Origin: Desulfobacterales bacterium
Lineage (GTDB): Bacteria; Desulfobacterota; Desulfobacteria; Desulfobacterales; JAHEIW01
DNA: 43,663 nt
Assembly (NCBI GenBank): GCA_030066985.1
Contig: JASJAN010000029.1
Coordinates: 1-43,663 of the forward strand
Reading direction: 5' to 3'
Position 1 is the stretch's first letter. Each line of letters starts with the position of its first letter. A model generated the notes under the pieces. The model made no database searches and was not told where the DNA came from. It worked only from the letters and a program-made list of their open reading frames with translations. The translations under genes and the position numbers were made by a program. Positions 1 through 7,890 of this stretch are shown here, one piece after another.

Positions 1-94
1 TACGGCCCAGCGGGTTGTTAATTCTATCAAAGGTTTTTTGGGATAGCCGCCACAATTTTTTATTAACCGCGACTAAAATACCCTTTTGTCTTTT

Positions 95-434
95 GACAGG
101 ATTAACAGGATTTTCAGGATTATATTTTTCTTTCTCACTTTCCGGATGGAAGTGAGAATACTCAATCCGCCTGCGGCGGAAATCTACCCATTTATCTCCG
201 GGCCAGTAGTATAATTTTCCTAAACATTATCACTTTCACACCGCGTTTTTATATTTCAAAATAGATGAAGCTATTGGATTACTGAAATTACTATGTTTCA
301 TTACTACACAGCTTGTTTTACTTTAGCTGTATGTTGTGATTCCTTTTTTATTCGCCGCAGGCGATTGGGGTTTGGTCGCTCTCATCCGGAGAGCGACCAA
401 AAGGAAAAATCCAATTTATCCTGTAAATCCTGTC
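95..434. repeat. Structured inverted-repeat element, copy A
   Basis: A 340-bp element bounded by an array of the 9-mer GACAGGATT at the left (95-121) and its inverse at the right (418-434). Inside the left end is a hairpin of about 12 bp (starting TTTCTCAC, loop CGGAT) and a small hairpin with arms CCGCC and GGCGG around TGC (167-179). At the right are a small hairpin TCGCC/GGCGA around GCA (352-364) and a perfect 13-bp stem (371-383 with 389-401) with loop ATCCG. The core shows no convincing gene and is nearly identical to copy B. The rest of 1-557 holds no gene that I can support. The element looks like a non-autonomous mobile or structured repeat; its function is unknown. Confidence 0.85.
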
Positions 435-557
435 TAAAAAAATCCTAACATCTACACTCTGTTTGCCTCTGGTATATTGTTACTTTGTTTATGCTCAGTC
501 CACAGTCCTCAGCACTCAGTCCTTTTTTCCCTGACACCTGAACACCGAAACCTAGTC

Positions 558-2450
558 TTATTGTTTGAGCATCTGAGATAGCGTGCTGCTGAGGTTGGCA
601 AGCTCCACCGGCTTGGTGAGAAAGGTTGACACCGCATTTTTTACACGGTCGCCGAATTCATTCAGACTCGTGACTTCATATCCGGTAACAAAGGCGATCC
701 GGGCATCCGGATTCAGATCCAGAATCTTTTCGGCACAGCTGCCCCCATCCATTTCCGGCATATTGATATCCAGCAGGACGATATCCGGTTTGTTTGCGCT
801 GTACTGTCTAATGGCTTCCTGGCCGCTGATGGCAATTGCCGATTGATATCCCAGGCTGTCGAGCAAATTCTGCATGGCCCTTAAAATTTCTTCTTCGTCA
901 TCGACCACCAGAATGGTCTCACCGTTGCCGTAGGCAATTTCTTGCGTCCGATACGGCATGTCCGCAATTTCAGCACCGGCGTCCACCAGAGGAAATGTCA
1001 TCACAATGCGTGTGCCCTTTTTGGGTTTGGAATCAATATGAATCAGGCCGTCATGGCTTTTGATGATACCGTATGTGGTTGACAGCCCCAGACCTGTTCC
1101 CTTGCCGATGGGTTTCGTCGTAAAAAAGGGATCAAAGCATTGCTCGACAGTTTTGCGGTTCATCCCCTGCCCGTTGTCGGATACGATCAATTCAGCGTGC
1201 TTGCCTATCTGCCGGGCCTGGAGGAGCAACTGCCCTCCGGCAGGCATAGCATCGCGAGCGTTGTTGCAAAGATTCATCAACGCCTGGCTCAGACCGGAAT
1301 AATCGCCGCGTATCGGTAGGGAATCGGGTAAATCAATTTGAATATCAATTTTCTTTTCAAATGATTTTTTGATGAGCTCATAGGTTTCCTCGGTCACCTT
1401 GACCAAATCCACCGTGCTGAATTCTTTGGCCATTTGTTTGCGTGAAAATTGCAGCAAACCGTCGACCAGACCGGCGCCGCGCCTGACAGATTGGCTGATG
1501 CGCTCGGTGATCTCAGTGATATCCTTATTTTCCTTGTTGTTCATCTGAATCACCTGCGTGTTGACCAATACCTCGGTTAGGGTGTTTCTGAAATTGTGGG
1601 CCACGCCGGCAGCGATGGTGCCGATGGCCTCCATTTTCTGAACATGCTGCAGACGCATTTCCAGCTGTTTGCGCTCGGTCACATCGGTGATCAGCAGAAT
1701 GGTGGTCAGGGGCTCCCCCTTTACAGGTATGCATGAGATGGCCACCAGACGACCGCCCAGTTCAATCGGATTTTTGGCACCGATTTCAATTCGTTTTTCG
1801 TCTCCGGACTTTAAAACGGCAGCCAGTTTATCCCGAATGCTGCTATCAAATAAATCCGGTGGGTAGGAAGCCAGCAGATCCCCTTTATCCAACCCGAACA
1901 TCTCGACCGCACTGGCATTGGCGTACACCACCTTGCCCGAAAACACCTCCAGGATACCTTCGGACATGCTCTCCAGAATGGTTTCCAGGTGGTGGTTGCG
2001 AGACAGCAGCTCTTTGGTCAGCTGCCGGGCATAGACGTTTTCAAGACCCTTGATGGGTTTGGATTCATCATCCTGGCTTGGCGTTTCCGAGGCTTCGATG
2101 GCGGCCAGCACATGCTTGCCCATTTTGTCAAAAGGCCCTTTGGCGATGTAAGCATCAGCGCCGATTTCGGTGTGGTCAAAATCGAGCTCGGCTACCGCAG
2201 CCGACAAAATCACCAGATAGCAGTCTTTCAGGTGGGGCATTTTTCGGACAATATGGCACAACTTGTCCCCATCGATCTTGGGCATGATCAGGTCAAAGAA
2301 CATGATATCCGGATAAAAGGACGTCAGCAGGTTCAAGGCGGCAAACCCGTCCTGGGCCGTCGCCACTTCGTGACCTTCTTTTTCCAGCAAATCACTTGCA
2401 AATTTTAACAGCACCCGATCATCATCAACCAGCAAAATCTTCTTCTTCAT
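558..2450 (-). CDS. Hybrid sensor histidine kinase, REC-PAS-HisKA-HATPase-REC
   Basis: A 630-residue cytoplasmic two-component protein with no membrane segment. Order: receiver domain (1-120, phospho-acceptor D53 in FFDLIMP), PAS domain (about 150-260), HisKA helix with H285, HATPase domain (N box around N396, DNGQGM at 425-430, GKGTGLGL at 449-456), and a C-terminal receiver (about 511-630, D561 in LLDINMP). It starts at an ATG. The HisKA motif reads H-N-F-R-N where this family usually has H-D-F-N-N, so the acidic residue after the histidine is Asn; this may weaken autokinase activity. The N-terminal receiver suggests input from another kinase or a phosphorelay. The gene is flanked by two nearly identical structured repeats. 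Target and signal are unknown. Confidence 0.93.
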   Translation of the reverse strand: MKKKILLVDDDRVLLKFASDLLEKEGHEVATAQDGFAALNLLTSFYPDIMFFDLIMPKIDGDKLCHIVRKMPHLKDCYLVILSAAVAELDFDHTEIGADAYIAKGPFDKMGKHVLAAIEASETPSQDDESKPIKGLENVYARQLTKELLSRNHHLETILESMSEGILEVFSGKVVYANASAVEMFGLDKGDLLASYPPDLFDSSIRDKLAAVLKSGDEKRIEIGAKNPIELGGRLVAISCIPVKGEPLTTILLITDVTERKQLEMRLQHVQKMEAIGTIAAGVAHNFRNTLTEVLVNTQVIQMNNKENKDITEITERISQSVRRGAGLVDGLLQFSRKQMAKEFSTVDLVKVTEETYELIKKSFEKKIDIQIDLPDSLPIRGDYSGLSQALMNLCNNARDAMPAGGQLLLQARQIGKHAELIVSDNGQGMNRKTVEQCFDPFFTTKPIGKGTGLGLSTTYGIIKSHDGLIHIDSKPKKGTRIVMTFPLVDAGAEIADMPYRTQEIAYGNGETILVVDDEEEILRAMQNLLDSLGYQSAIAISGQEAIRQYSANKPDIVLLDINMPEMDGGSCAEKILDLNPDARIAFVTGYEVTSLNEFGDRVKNAVSTFLTKPVELANLSSTLSQMLKQ

Positions 2451-2497
2451 AAGCTCAAAACCTTATTGTCTTTGACAAGAACAAATGTTTGTTTTTA

Positions 2498-2840
2498 GAC
2501 AGGATCAACAGGATTTTCAGGATTATATTTTTCTTTCTCACTTCCCGGATGGAAGTGAGAAAACTCAATCCGCCTCCGGCGGAAATCTACCCATTTATCT
2601 CCAGGCCAGTAGTATGATTTTCCTGAACATTATCCCTTTCACACCGCGTTTTTATATTTCAAAATGGATGAAGTTATTGGATTACCGTAATTACTATGTT
2701 TCATTACTACACAGCTTGTTTTATCTTAGCTGTATGTTGTGATTCCTTTTTTATTCGCCGTAGGCGATTGAGTATTTTCAGTTTCTTCTGGAAACTGAAA
2801 ATAAAAAAAATCAAATCTTGTTAATCCTGTTAATCCTGTC
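2498..2840. repeat. Structured inverted-repeat element, copy B
   Basis: A 343-bp element, nearly identical in its core to copy A and in the same orientation. The left array begins GACAGGATC and the right array ends AATCCTGTC. Left hairpin: 12 bp perfect, arms TTTCTCACTTCC and GGAAGTGAGAAA, loop CGGAT. Right small hairpin: TCGCC/GGCGA around GTA (2755-2767). The right large hairpin (2773-2785 with 2791-2803) is a perfect 13-bp stem with loop TTCTG, but its arms (TATTTTCAGTTTC and complement) differ strongly from the equivalent stem of copy A. Together, copies A and B bracket the 558-2450 kinase gene as direct repeats. This accounts for nearly all of the 2451-2884 spacer. Confidence 0.85.
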
Positions 2841-2884
2841 AAAAGAACATCATTTCGTCGTTACTTTGAGCAGTTTGCAGCGCG

Positions 2885-5506
2885 CTAGCCGCTTCGAGCT
2901 ATCTCCCGCGCCAGCTGCTGCAGCTTTTGCGCGACCCGCTCCAGCTGGTCGGCCAGGCTGTTGACGATCTGATCGGCATCGTCCAGTGTCTCCTCACGAC
3001 CCATTTTTTCAAGGGTGTAAGCTGTATCGGCGGCAGCTTCGGCCTGGAAATTACGCAGCATTCCCTTTAGGGAATGTGCGGTGCGGGTCAGGGTTTTGGC
3101 GTCACTGTTCTTGAGAGTATCGCGCAACGTATCGAGCATTTGCGGATAGTCGTTCATGAAGATGTCAACCAGCTCTCCAAAAAGGCTATGATCGTTTTCA
3201 AATGACTTCAGCAACCCATCGAGCTCGGGGCTGCCTGATTTTTGCCCATCGCCGGCCGGGTCAGATTCTTCTTCAGGTGCAGGCGGCACCAGGGCTTCAA
3301 TGGCTTTAAAAAGCTTGTTGGCCGAAATGGGTTTGGACACATAGCTATCCATACCGGCTTCAAGGCAGCGCTCGCGGTCTCCCTCGGTTGCGTATGCTGT
3401 CATAGCGATAATCGGTATGTGACTGCCGGTCTCAGCTTCAATTTTGCGTATTTCCCTCGTGGCCTCAAAACCGTCCATTTCAGGCATCTGGACATCCATC
3501 AGGATAACATCAAACATATCCGGGTCAAATGCGTCCACGGCCTGACGCCCGTTTTCAACCAGAATCGGCTGGAAATTGTTTTTCTCAAGCAGCCGCAAGA
3601 TAAAGGTTTGGTTAAAAGGGGTGTCTTCAGCCACCAGAATTTTTAGGTTCTGCATGAGCGCTCTGATTTTGGATACAGGCGCTTTTGGCGGCTGCGGCTG
3701 CGCTGCCGGTTTCAGATTCAGGGCAACCTGCAACAAATTCAGCATCTCCGGCGGATTGAGCGGTTTTGTGGCACTGGCTTTAATGCCAAGTTCCCCGAAC
3801 TCCGCTTTGCGCTTAAGGTGCGGAAAGGTTAGCATCATGGCCACCCGCAGATCCTCCATATGACGGTTTTTTATCCAGCGTGCCAGGCTGAAGCCATCTG
3901 AGCCGGGCATATCCGAATCAAGAATCACCAGATCAAAGGGCTCCTCGGCAGCGCTGCTTTCCGAAATGATCTGGCGAGCCTCCTCAGCATTGGTGGCAAA
4001 TTGTGCTGTCAGCTGCCAGCTTTCGAGCATCTCTTTGATCAACCGCCTGGCGGCCGCATTGTCATCGACGACAAGGATGCTCGCCCGGTTGAGCCCGTCG
4101 ACCGTCGGCCCTACCGTTGCCAGCGGCTGCTCGGGCAGCCGGCTTAAGGCGGCGGCAAATTCAAAACGGCTCCCTTGTCGGGGCTCACTGGCCACAGTTA
4201 GCTCACCGCCCATTAATTTGACCAGCTGGGACGATACCGCCAGACCCAGTCCGGTTCCGCCATATTGATTGGTTGTTTTGGCGTCCACCTGTTTAAATGC
4301 GCTGAAGATGTCCTTGTGCTTCTCTTTGGGAATACCGATGCCGGTGTCTTCGACCGAAAAATTCAGAACCGCTTTTTTATCGGTGTGCTGCGCGGAGCCT
4401 ACATTGACAAAGATCTCTCCCTCCTCTGTGAATTTTACGGCATTTTCAATCAGGTTGAGCAGGATCTGGCGCAAACGGTCCGGGTCTCCCACAAGGCGAT
4501 CGGGAACATCCGCTGCCACGCGATATGCCAGTTCAAGCCCTTTTGTCTGCGTGCGCATACCCATCATACTGAGCGTATCTTTCATAAAATCCCGCAGTTC
4601 AAAGGGTGCATTTTCCAATTCGAATTTGTCGGCTTCGATTTTGGAAAAATCAAGCAGATTGTTGATCAGCGATAAGAGCGCATAAGCAGAAGAAATAACC
4701 ACATCAAGATCTTCGCGCTGGTCCGAGCGCAGGTCTGTTTCCAGCATCAGCTCAATGAGACCGATGATCGAATTGAGCGGCGTTCGAATTTCGTGGCTCA
4801 TATTCGCCAAAAAACGGCTTTTTTCGCGATTGGCCGCTTCGGCTGCCATTTTGGCCTGTTTAAGGGCCTCCGCCTCTCTGCGCTCAGTAACATCGCGCAA
4901 AAAGCCGCCAAATCCGGTCAGTTCCCCCTTGGCATCGGTTATGGCAACGATGGAAGTCTCCGCAAAGCGGCGTGAATCGTCCCGTCTGATGAAAATGAGA
5001 TCCAATGCTTTAACCGCATCCCTTGTGCGATAAACCTGATTAATGCCATTGAGCAGTTTCTGGGAACTGTCTTCATCCAGATAGGCGCTATGACTCATAT
5101 CCGTCATTTCGACCCGGGAATATCCAAGCAGGTCGCACATGGCGTCATTAAAAAAGGTGAGGTTGCCGGCGATATCAAGCTCGTAGTACCCGTCCGGGGT
5201 GGTTTCAACGATCCGCCGGTAGCGTTCCTCGCTGTCGCGCAGCGCCTGCTCGGTTAATTTGCGCCGATTGACCGTATACTGAGCGTGGGCGCCAAAAATA
5301 ATAAACAGACATAAAATCGTTAATCGGCTCCATATTTCACCGATCCCCGGCCCGACCAGCCGCTGGAAAAAATTAACGTCATATTCGGTGAAAAGGTATA
5401 GAACCGAATCGAAAATAGTGTAGAACAGCGCCAGTCCAAATCCGATCAACACCATTTGATCCCAGATGTGGACCCTTATTTTCCGTTTGATTTCGATGGC
5501 GGTCAT
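2885..5506 (-). CDS. Membrane hybrid histidine kinase, PAS-HisKA-HATPase-REC-REC-Hpt
   Basis: An 873-residue BarA-like phosphorelay kinase. Two membrane segments (about 17-40 and 60-76) bracket a short loop, followed by a helix into a PAS domain (about 92-210), HisKA with H238 in SHEIRTPLN, HATPase (N box around N355, GTGLGL near 417-422), a first receiver (about 475-600, D530), a second receiver (about 620-740, D671 in LMDVQMPEMDG) and a C-terminal Hpt domain with H811 in TAHSLKG. All phosphotransfer residues are present, so an internal His-Asp-His relay is likely. No partner regulator is adjacent. The N-terminal membrane module is clearly related to that of the kinase at 26748-28541. The input signal is unknown. 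Confidence 0.94.
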   Translation of the reverse strand: MTAIEIKRKIRVHIWDQMVLIGFGLALFYTIFDSVLYLFTEYDVNFFQRLVGPGIGEIWSRLTILCLFIIFGAHAQYTVNRRKLTEQALRDSEERYRRIVETTPDGYYELDIAGNLTFFNDAMCDLLGYSRVEMTDMSHSAYLDEDSSQKLLNGINQVYRTRDAVKALDLIFIRRDDSRRFAETSIVAITDAKGELTGFGGFLRDVTERREAEALKQAKMAAEAANREKSRFLANMSHEIRTPLNSIIGLIELMLETDLRSDQREDLDVVISSAYALLSLINNLLDFSKIEADKFELENAPFELRDFMKDTLSMMGMRTQTKGLELAYRVAADVPDRLVGDPDRLRQILLNLIENAVKFTEEGEIFVNVGSAQHTDKKAVLNFSVEDTGIGIPKEKHKDIFSAFKQVDAKTTNQYGGTGLGLAVSSQLVKLMGGELTVASEPRQGSRFEFAAALSRLPEQPLATVGPTVDGLNRASILVVDDNAAARRLIKEMLESWQLTAQFATNAEEARQIISESSAAEEPFDLVILDSDMPGSDGFSLARWIKNRHMEDLRVAMMLTFPHLKRKAEFGELGIKASATKPLNPPEMLNLLQVALNLKPAAQPQPPKAPVSKIRALMQNLKILVAEDTPFNQTFILRLLEKNNFQPILVENGRQAVDAFDPDMFDVILMDVQMPEMDGFEATREIRKIEAETGSHIPIIAMTAYATEGDRERCLEAGMDSYVSKPISANKLFKAIEALVPPAPEEESDPAGDGQKSGSPELDGLLKSFENDHSLFGELVDIFMNDYPQMLDTLRDTLKNSDAKTLTRTAHSLKGMLRNFQAEAAADTAYTLEKMGREETLDDADQIVNSLADQLERVAQKLQQLAREIARSG

Positions 5507-6016
5507 CTGGCAATTCCCCTTATCGATACCTTATTATTCGGGTTTGGTTGATATCGTTTTCTATTGAAGAGTTGATATATATTCTATAGCGTTTTGAAAA
5601 TCCAGCCATTGTGCATAAGGTTAACTAGAAATATTTATCAGGGAACAAAGAGATTTTCAAGTGCTCATGGGTTCAAAGGTTCAGGGTTCTGGGTTCTGCG
5701 TTTGGGAGTTGTCAGGCAACCTTTATAGGTTGACTCTTGTTCTCTGTTCACAAAGATTCTATATCTTTTTCATGGTTTTTAACCTCTGAACCTTGGAACC
5801 CTGAACCTTGGAACCTGGCGGCATACACCGGTAGATAGATAAATTTGGTAAAAGGTCAAATATAATATTATTACATATAGTTAGGCTATAAGGGAGCCAA
5901 TTGAAATTGACAACCCAGACCAGATTTGATATCAATTATATATAATGATTCAGTATACTTAAAATTGTAACCAACTTTTTTTGCAACCCAAAACCGCTGA
6001 ATAAAAAGGCTGAAAT
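5507..6016. other. Intergenic region with GGTTC-type inverted array and LuxR upstream region
   Basis: A 510-bp gap between divergent genes. It contains an inverted pair of short-repeat arrays: left 5669-5700 (units such as GGTTCAAAGG and GGGTTCT) and right 5781-5816 (units such as CCTTGGAACC), about 80 bp apart. From about 5840 the DNA becomes very AT-rich and probably holds promoters of the downstream regulator. A perfect TATAAT lies at 5941-5946 but has no good -35 at the right distance, and a TTGACA at 5907-5912 is paired only with a poor -10 (TATCAA). I cannot assign a promoter with confidence. Confidence 0.6.
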
Positions 6017-6670
6017 TTGGCTAAGTCAACACCACCGACACAGGTCCATATTGTGGGGCCGCTGATGTTTCAAAACAAACTGATGGCCTGGTACCTGGAA
6101 GAAAAAACCGGCCTGGCATGTAGCTGCCTCAAAGAATTGGACATGGCGTCATTATCCGATCGAAATGGGCAGCAGATCGATCTGGTACTATTGGATTGTC
6201 TGGGCAGTGATTATAGCAATTTGTGGTCGACCATTCGTCCCTTGTTCGATGCCGATATGAAAAGGATTTATGTCGCCATTTTTAATATGGGCGCCGGACA
6301 GCCGTTTGGAAACGATCTGGTCAAACGAGGTGTTCGCGGTGTTTTTTACGATGATGATCCGCTTCCGAATCTCGCCAAGGGGGTCCCGGCCATCCTTGAA
6401 GGGGAGCTGTGGTTTTCCCGCAAAGACCTGATGAAATGCATTCTCGACTCGGATTCAGACAGCAAGTTGGCAATGGAGCTCAAAGCACAGCTCACTGCAA
6501 GGGAGCGCGAAATTCTCCTGTTGATCGCTTCCGGAATCAACAACAGTCAGATTGCTGAGAATCTGAACATCAGCCGCAATACCGTTAAAACGCATCTGTA
6601 CAACATCTACAATAAAATAAATGTCCCCAATCGTCTTCAGGCCGCATTGTGGGCCGCCAAACATCTATAA
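6017..6670 (+). CDS. CsgD-like LuxR-family transcriptional regulator
   Basis: A 217-residue regulator. The C-terminal HTH_LuxR domain (about 158-217) has LTAREREI, the helix-turn-helix around NNSQIAENLNISRNTVKTH and a conserved ending. The N-terminal 150 residues resemble the degenerate receiver of CsgD/VpsT-type regulators, including a GVFY-like segment (108-111) and a ...GELWFS stretch before the linker, as in CsgD. The DLVLLDC segment (55-61) has an Asp near the usual phospho-site. Start: the TTG at 6017 has AAGG seven bases upstream; the next ATG is at 6065 and would remove conserved-looking sequence. CsgD/VpsT relatives control biofilm matrix and some bind c-di-GMP; that role here is inferred from resemblance. 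Confidence 0.85.
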   Translation: MAKSTPPTQVHIVGPLMFQNKLMAWYLEEKTGLACSCLKELDMASLSDRNGQQIDLVLLDCLGSDYSNLWSTIRPLFDADMKRIYVAIFNMGAGQPFGNDLVKRGVRGVFYDDDPLPNLAKGVPAILEGELWFSRKDLMKCILDSDSDSKLAMELKAQLTAREREILLLIASGINNSQIAENLNISRNTVKTHLYNIYNKINVPNRLQAALWAAKHL

Positions 6671-6681
6671 AGGATACCGCG

Positions 6682-7202
6682 TTACTGGTTATTTGTTAAT
6701 AGTTATTGGCCTTGACGCATTGATGTTCACACCCGCTACAAAAACATCAAATAAAGAATGGTAGTAGAAGCTGTCCCCAAAACAGGTGATCACAGTCCCC
6801 GCGTGAATGGGGGATTTCATATATGATTTTTTAAAATTGTTTGTGCACAATATAAAATCTTCTTAGACAGGATTTACAGGATTATCAGGATCCTTTTGGC
6901 CGTTCTCCGGAAGAGAACGGCCAAATCCAATCGCCTGCGACGAGGGTTTCGTGCTTTCATTTAAATGAGCTGGCAATTTATATCATAGGCGCCAGTCCTT
7001 GAGTTAAATTGTATCACCAAAGGTATTTACTCCGCTGAAAGCGGATTGAGTTTAGTCGCTCTCGTCCGGAGAGCGACTAAGAAAAAAATCCTCAATATCC
7101 TGTAGATCCTGTCAAAAATAAATCATAAACGATGGTATTCGAGCATTTCGAATGGGTTCAACTATTCACCAATTAACGAATAACGATTAACAAATAACAC
7201 CA
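6682..7202. repeat. Outer inverted array (TTATTTGTTA class) enclosing copy C
   Basis: Arms at 6682-6710 (units around GGTTATTTGTTAATAG) and 7168-7202 (units around CGATTAACAAATAACACC) are imperfect inverse copies and enclose structured element C, so two repeat classes are nested. The 6671-7458 spacer has no supportable gene. A ten-base palindrome TTGTGCACAA occurs at 6841-6850. The biological role is unknown. Confidence 0.6.
6866..7113. repeat. Structured inverted-repeat element, copy C
   Basis: A 248-bp element with the left array beginning GACAGGATTTACAGGATT and the right array ending GATCCTGTC. Left large hairpin: 13 bp perfect (6895-6907 with 6913-6925, arm TTTGGCCGTTCTC), loop CGGAA. 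Right large hairpin: 12 bp perfect (7052-7063 with 7069-7080, arm TTAGTCGCTCTC), loop GTCCG. Small hairpins: an imperfect one around 6930-6943 and a perfect TCCGCT/AGCGGA around GAA at 7031-7045. The core is shorter than in A and B and resembles the reverse complement of copy D. Confidence 0.85.
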
Positions 7203-7224
7203 AGCGAGCGTATCCGCTCGCTTG
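7201..7224. terminator. Perfect 10-bp hairpin, possible terminator
   Basis: Arms CAAGCGAGCG (7201-7210) and CGCTCGCTTG (7215-7224) pair perfectly around TATC. There is no U-tract directly after the stem (a short TTTT follows ten bases later), so termination is only possible, not shown. It lies at the outer edge of the nested repeats. Confidence 0.35.
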
Positions 7225-7458
7225 AACTAGTACTTTTGTGGTACCTGGCGGTAACCCAATCTAATAAAAAGATAGTCCATTTGCCCGATTGACGTTAAGT
7301 TATAAAATTTGCATATTATTGTTGTCAAAATTTAATTTTAACGCTAAAAGGGGTTAAATCGAAGCCTCGTCCGACCAGATCAATTCCGATAGGCTTTTCG
7401 TTGAGGGCTTTGGTTTCCCTCCGGCGGTTTTCCCCTGAAAACGCAAAGGAATGTCATC

Positions 7459-7788
7459 GTGATTGAAAAAAGGAAGGTGCAGCGATTTGACTTAGAATTG
7501 GAAGCATTTGTTTCCATGCCCGGCGAAACTGGTCAGACAGACTTGGGAAACATGGTTACCAGAGATGTTTCAATGAGTGGCGTTTATCTGCTTACCGATG
7601 CGCCGCTGCCCATAGGCTCAAAAGTAAATGTGGATATGATTCTGACACTGGGGGGCAGAAAAAAGCAAAATGCGCAGCAGGCCTGGATTAAAGCTTCCGG
7701 GAAAGTTCTGCGAACCGATAATCAGGGGATGGCCGTCAGCTTTGATGACCAGTCCCGCATCCTGCCGCTTGCGAAAAAAGCGGATTAA
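7459..7788 (+). CDS. PilZ-domain c-di-GMP receptor protein
   Basis: A 109-residue stand-alone PilZ protein. The two c-di-GMP binding motifs are present: RxxxR (R5 to R9 in EKRKVQRFD) and [D/N]xSxxG (DVSMSG, about residues 36-41), followed by the typical beta-barrel with PLPIGSKVNVDM. The start is a GTG with AAAGGA eight bases upstream. It lies about 100 bp before a sigma54-dependent activator on the same strand and could be co-transcribed with it. In known systems such proteins change partner activity when c-di-GMP binds; the partner here is unknown. The upstream 130 bp contains a weak stem (AAGCCT/AGGCTT, near 7362 and 7391); I do not recognise a riboswitch. Confidence 0.9.
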   Translation: MIEKRKVQRFDLELEAFVSMPGETGQTDLGNMVTRDVSMSGVYLLTDAPLPIGSKVNVDMILTLGGRKKQNAQQAWIKASGKVLRTDNQGMAVSFDDQSRILPLAKKAD

Positions 7789-7890
7789 CTAAAATTGCTG
7801 ATGAGGCTCAGCTAATTGGGCTTATCAAATATTTGCAGTTGAAATTCAGTAGTCTCTGTGGTGTAAATTAATCGTAGATTTTGCATCTGG

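Noticed and set aside
7330-7458. c-di-GMP riboswitch before the PilZ gene
   Set aside because: An ACGCAAAG stretch resembles part of the GEMM consensus, but the other conserved GGGCAAACC segment and the tetraloop receptor are missing.
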